Positions 63,769 to 64,000 of a stretch of 64,000 nt of DNA are shown here, one piece after another (the first letter of the stretch is position 1; each line of letters starts with the position of its first letter). Under the pieces are notes generated by a model. The model was given only the letters and a program-made list of their open reading frames with translations. It had not been told where the DNA came from and made no database searches. The DNA is taken from NCBI GenBank assembly GCA_022766245.1, contig JALEPL010000022.1, positions 1 to 64,000 of the forward strand, written 5' to 3'. The position numbers and the translations under genes were made by a program. The stretch comes from Lachnospiraceae bacterium. Lineage in GTDB: Bacteria > Bacillota > Clostridia > Lachnospirales > Lachnospiraceae.

Positions 63769-63815
63769 AGTGCTTGCCCCTTACAATTTTTTCGTGTAGA
63801 ATAGGTGAAGTGATT

Positions 63816-63867
63816 GTAACTGTTCAGAACAGGCCGAATCGTATCTGTGAAGGTACTGAACAGATAC
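63816..63867. mobile_element. 52-bp palindromic element with perfect 8-bp target duplication, copy G
   Basis: The left end GTAACTGTTCAG (63816-63827) is the inverted partner of the right end CTGAACAGATAC (63856-63867). The right-end hairpin GTATCTGT..ACAGATAC spans 63841-63867. AAGTGATT lies directly on each side (63808-63815 and 63868-63875). It sits between tgt and yajC. A small ACCGTGT-TTT-ACACGGT hairpin follows at 63882-63898. Confidence 0.85.
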
Positions 63868-63924
63868 AAGTGATTAATTTTACCGTGTTTTACACGGTGA
63901 TGAGAAAGTTCAGGAGGAAATGAA

Positions 63925-64000
63925 ATGTCTGTTTTATTAAATGAAGCGGCGGGAACAGCTACAGGTGGAATGCTTGGAATGATTATCTGGATTGTAGTTT
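63925..64000 (+). CDS. yajC: preprotein translocase subunit YajC (start only)
   Basis: Only the first 25 codons are in the window: MSVLLNEAAGTATGGMLGMIIWIVV, the start of the single TM helix. YajC associates with SecDF. AGGAGG lies 5 bases before the ATG. Identification rests on this short stretch and on the position after tgt. Confidence 0.75.
   Translation, partial: MSVLLNEAAGTATGGMLGMIIWIVV

Overview
The window is chromosomal DNA from a low-to-mid GC, spore-forming anaerobic Firmicute, most likely a gut member of the Lachnospiraceae (Clostridia). This rests on the gene set: gpr and spoIIP, bifunctional-type argJ, HrcA/CIRCE control of the chaperone operon, an IreB/RuvX/DUF1292 cluster, large secreted proteins with choline-binding-like wall repeats, and a GH53 galactanase with a PVTGD-type sorting tail. 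The gene order comEA..comEC-holA-rpsT-gpr-spoIIP-lepA-hemW-hrcA-grpE-dnaK-dnaJ-prmA-rsmE..mtaB matches the conserved block known from Bacillus subtilis. Most unusual material lies where that block has been interrupted.

Layout. 1-2.4 kb: a DUF2225 protein and a MocR-type regulator. 2.5-9.3 kb: arginine biosynthesis, with argG divergent from argC-(GNAT)-argJ-argB-argD; an ARG-box-like palindrome overlaps the argC -10 box. 9.3-16.8 kb: a solute-binding-like protein, ComEA, a two-component pair, a GerMN lipoprotein and ComEC. 16.8-19.1 kb: an accessory gap holding a 51-bp tandem hairpin array, a structured repeat element, a PD-(D/E)XK-like ORF and the deletion-fused wreck of a BceRS/ABC-type module. 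19.2-28.4 kb: holA, rpsT (reverse), gpr, spoIIP (perfect sigma-E-type promoter), an MBOAT/SGNH acylation pair, lepA and hemW. 28.4-35.7 kb: a second accessory insertion with an AAA-ATPase/nuclease remnant, a 1629-residue surface protein and an intact AAA-ATPase/nuclease gene between 43-bp direct repeats. 35.7-43.6 kb: hrcA-grpE-dnaK-dnaJ, a coiled-coil J-domain protein, prmA and rsmE. 43.6-48 kb: a cysteine desulfurase with thiI (4-thiouridine), an HPr-like protein without the phosphorylatable His, and mtaB. 48-53.6 kb: ireB-ruvX-DUF1292, RNase J, YlbF, an MltG stub, a TrmR-like methyltransferase and a U32 protein (wobble-uridine hydroxylation and methylation). 53.8-60 kb: a second full AAA-ATPase/nuclease paralogue and a multidomain GH53 galactanase. 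60-64 kb: coaBC, aroC (reverse), tgt and the start of yajC.

The most interesting signal is a dispersed family of very small palindromic elements. Their ends read GTAAC/GTATC...GTTAC/GATAC. Three copies (27, 52 and 132 bp) are each flanked by a perfect 8-bp direct repeat, a different 8-mer at each site, which is the mark of target-site duplication. GTAA-starting ends and 8-bp duplications fit mobilisation by an IS66-type transposase. Related, more degenerate copies lie in at least six other gaps. No tRNA, rRNA or CRISPR array was recognised. Everything here is read by eye; no database search or folding program was run.
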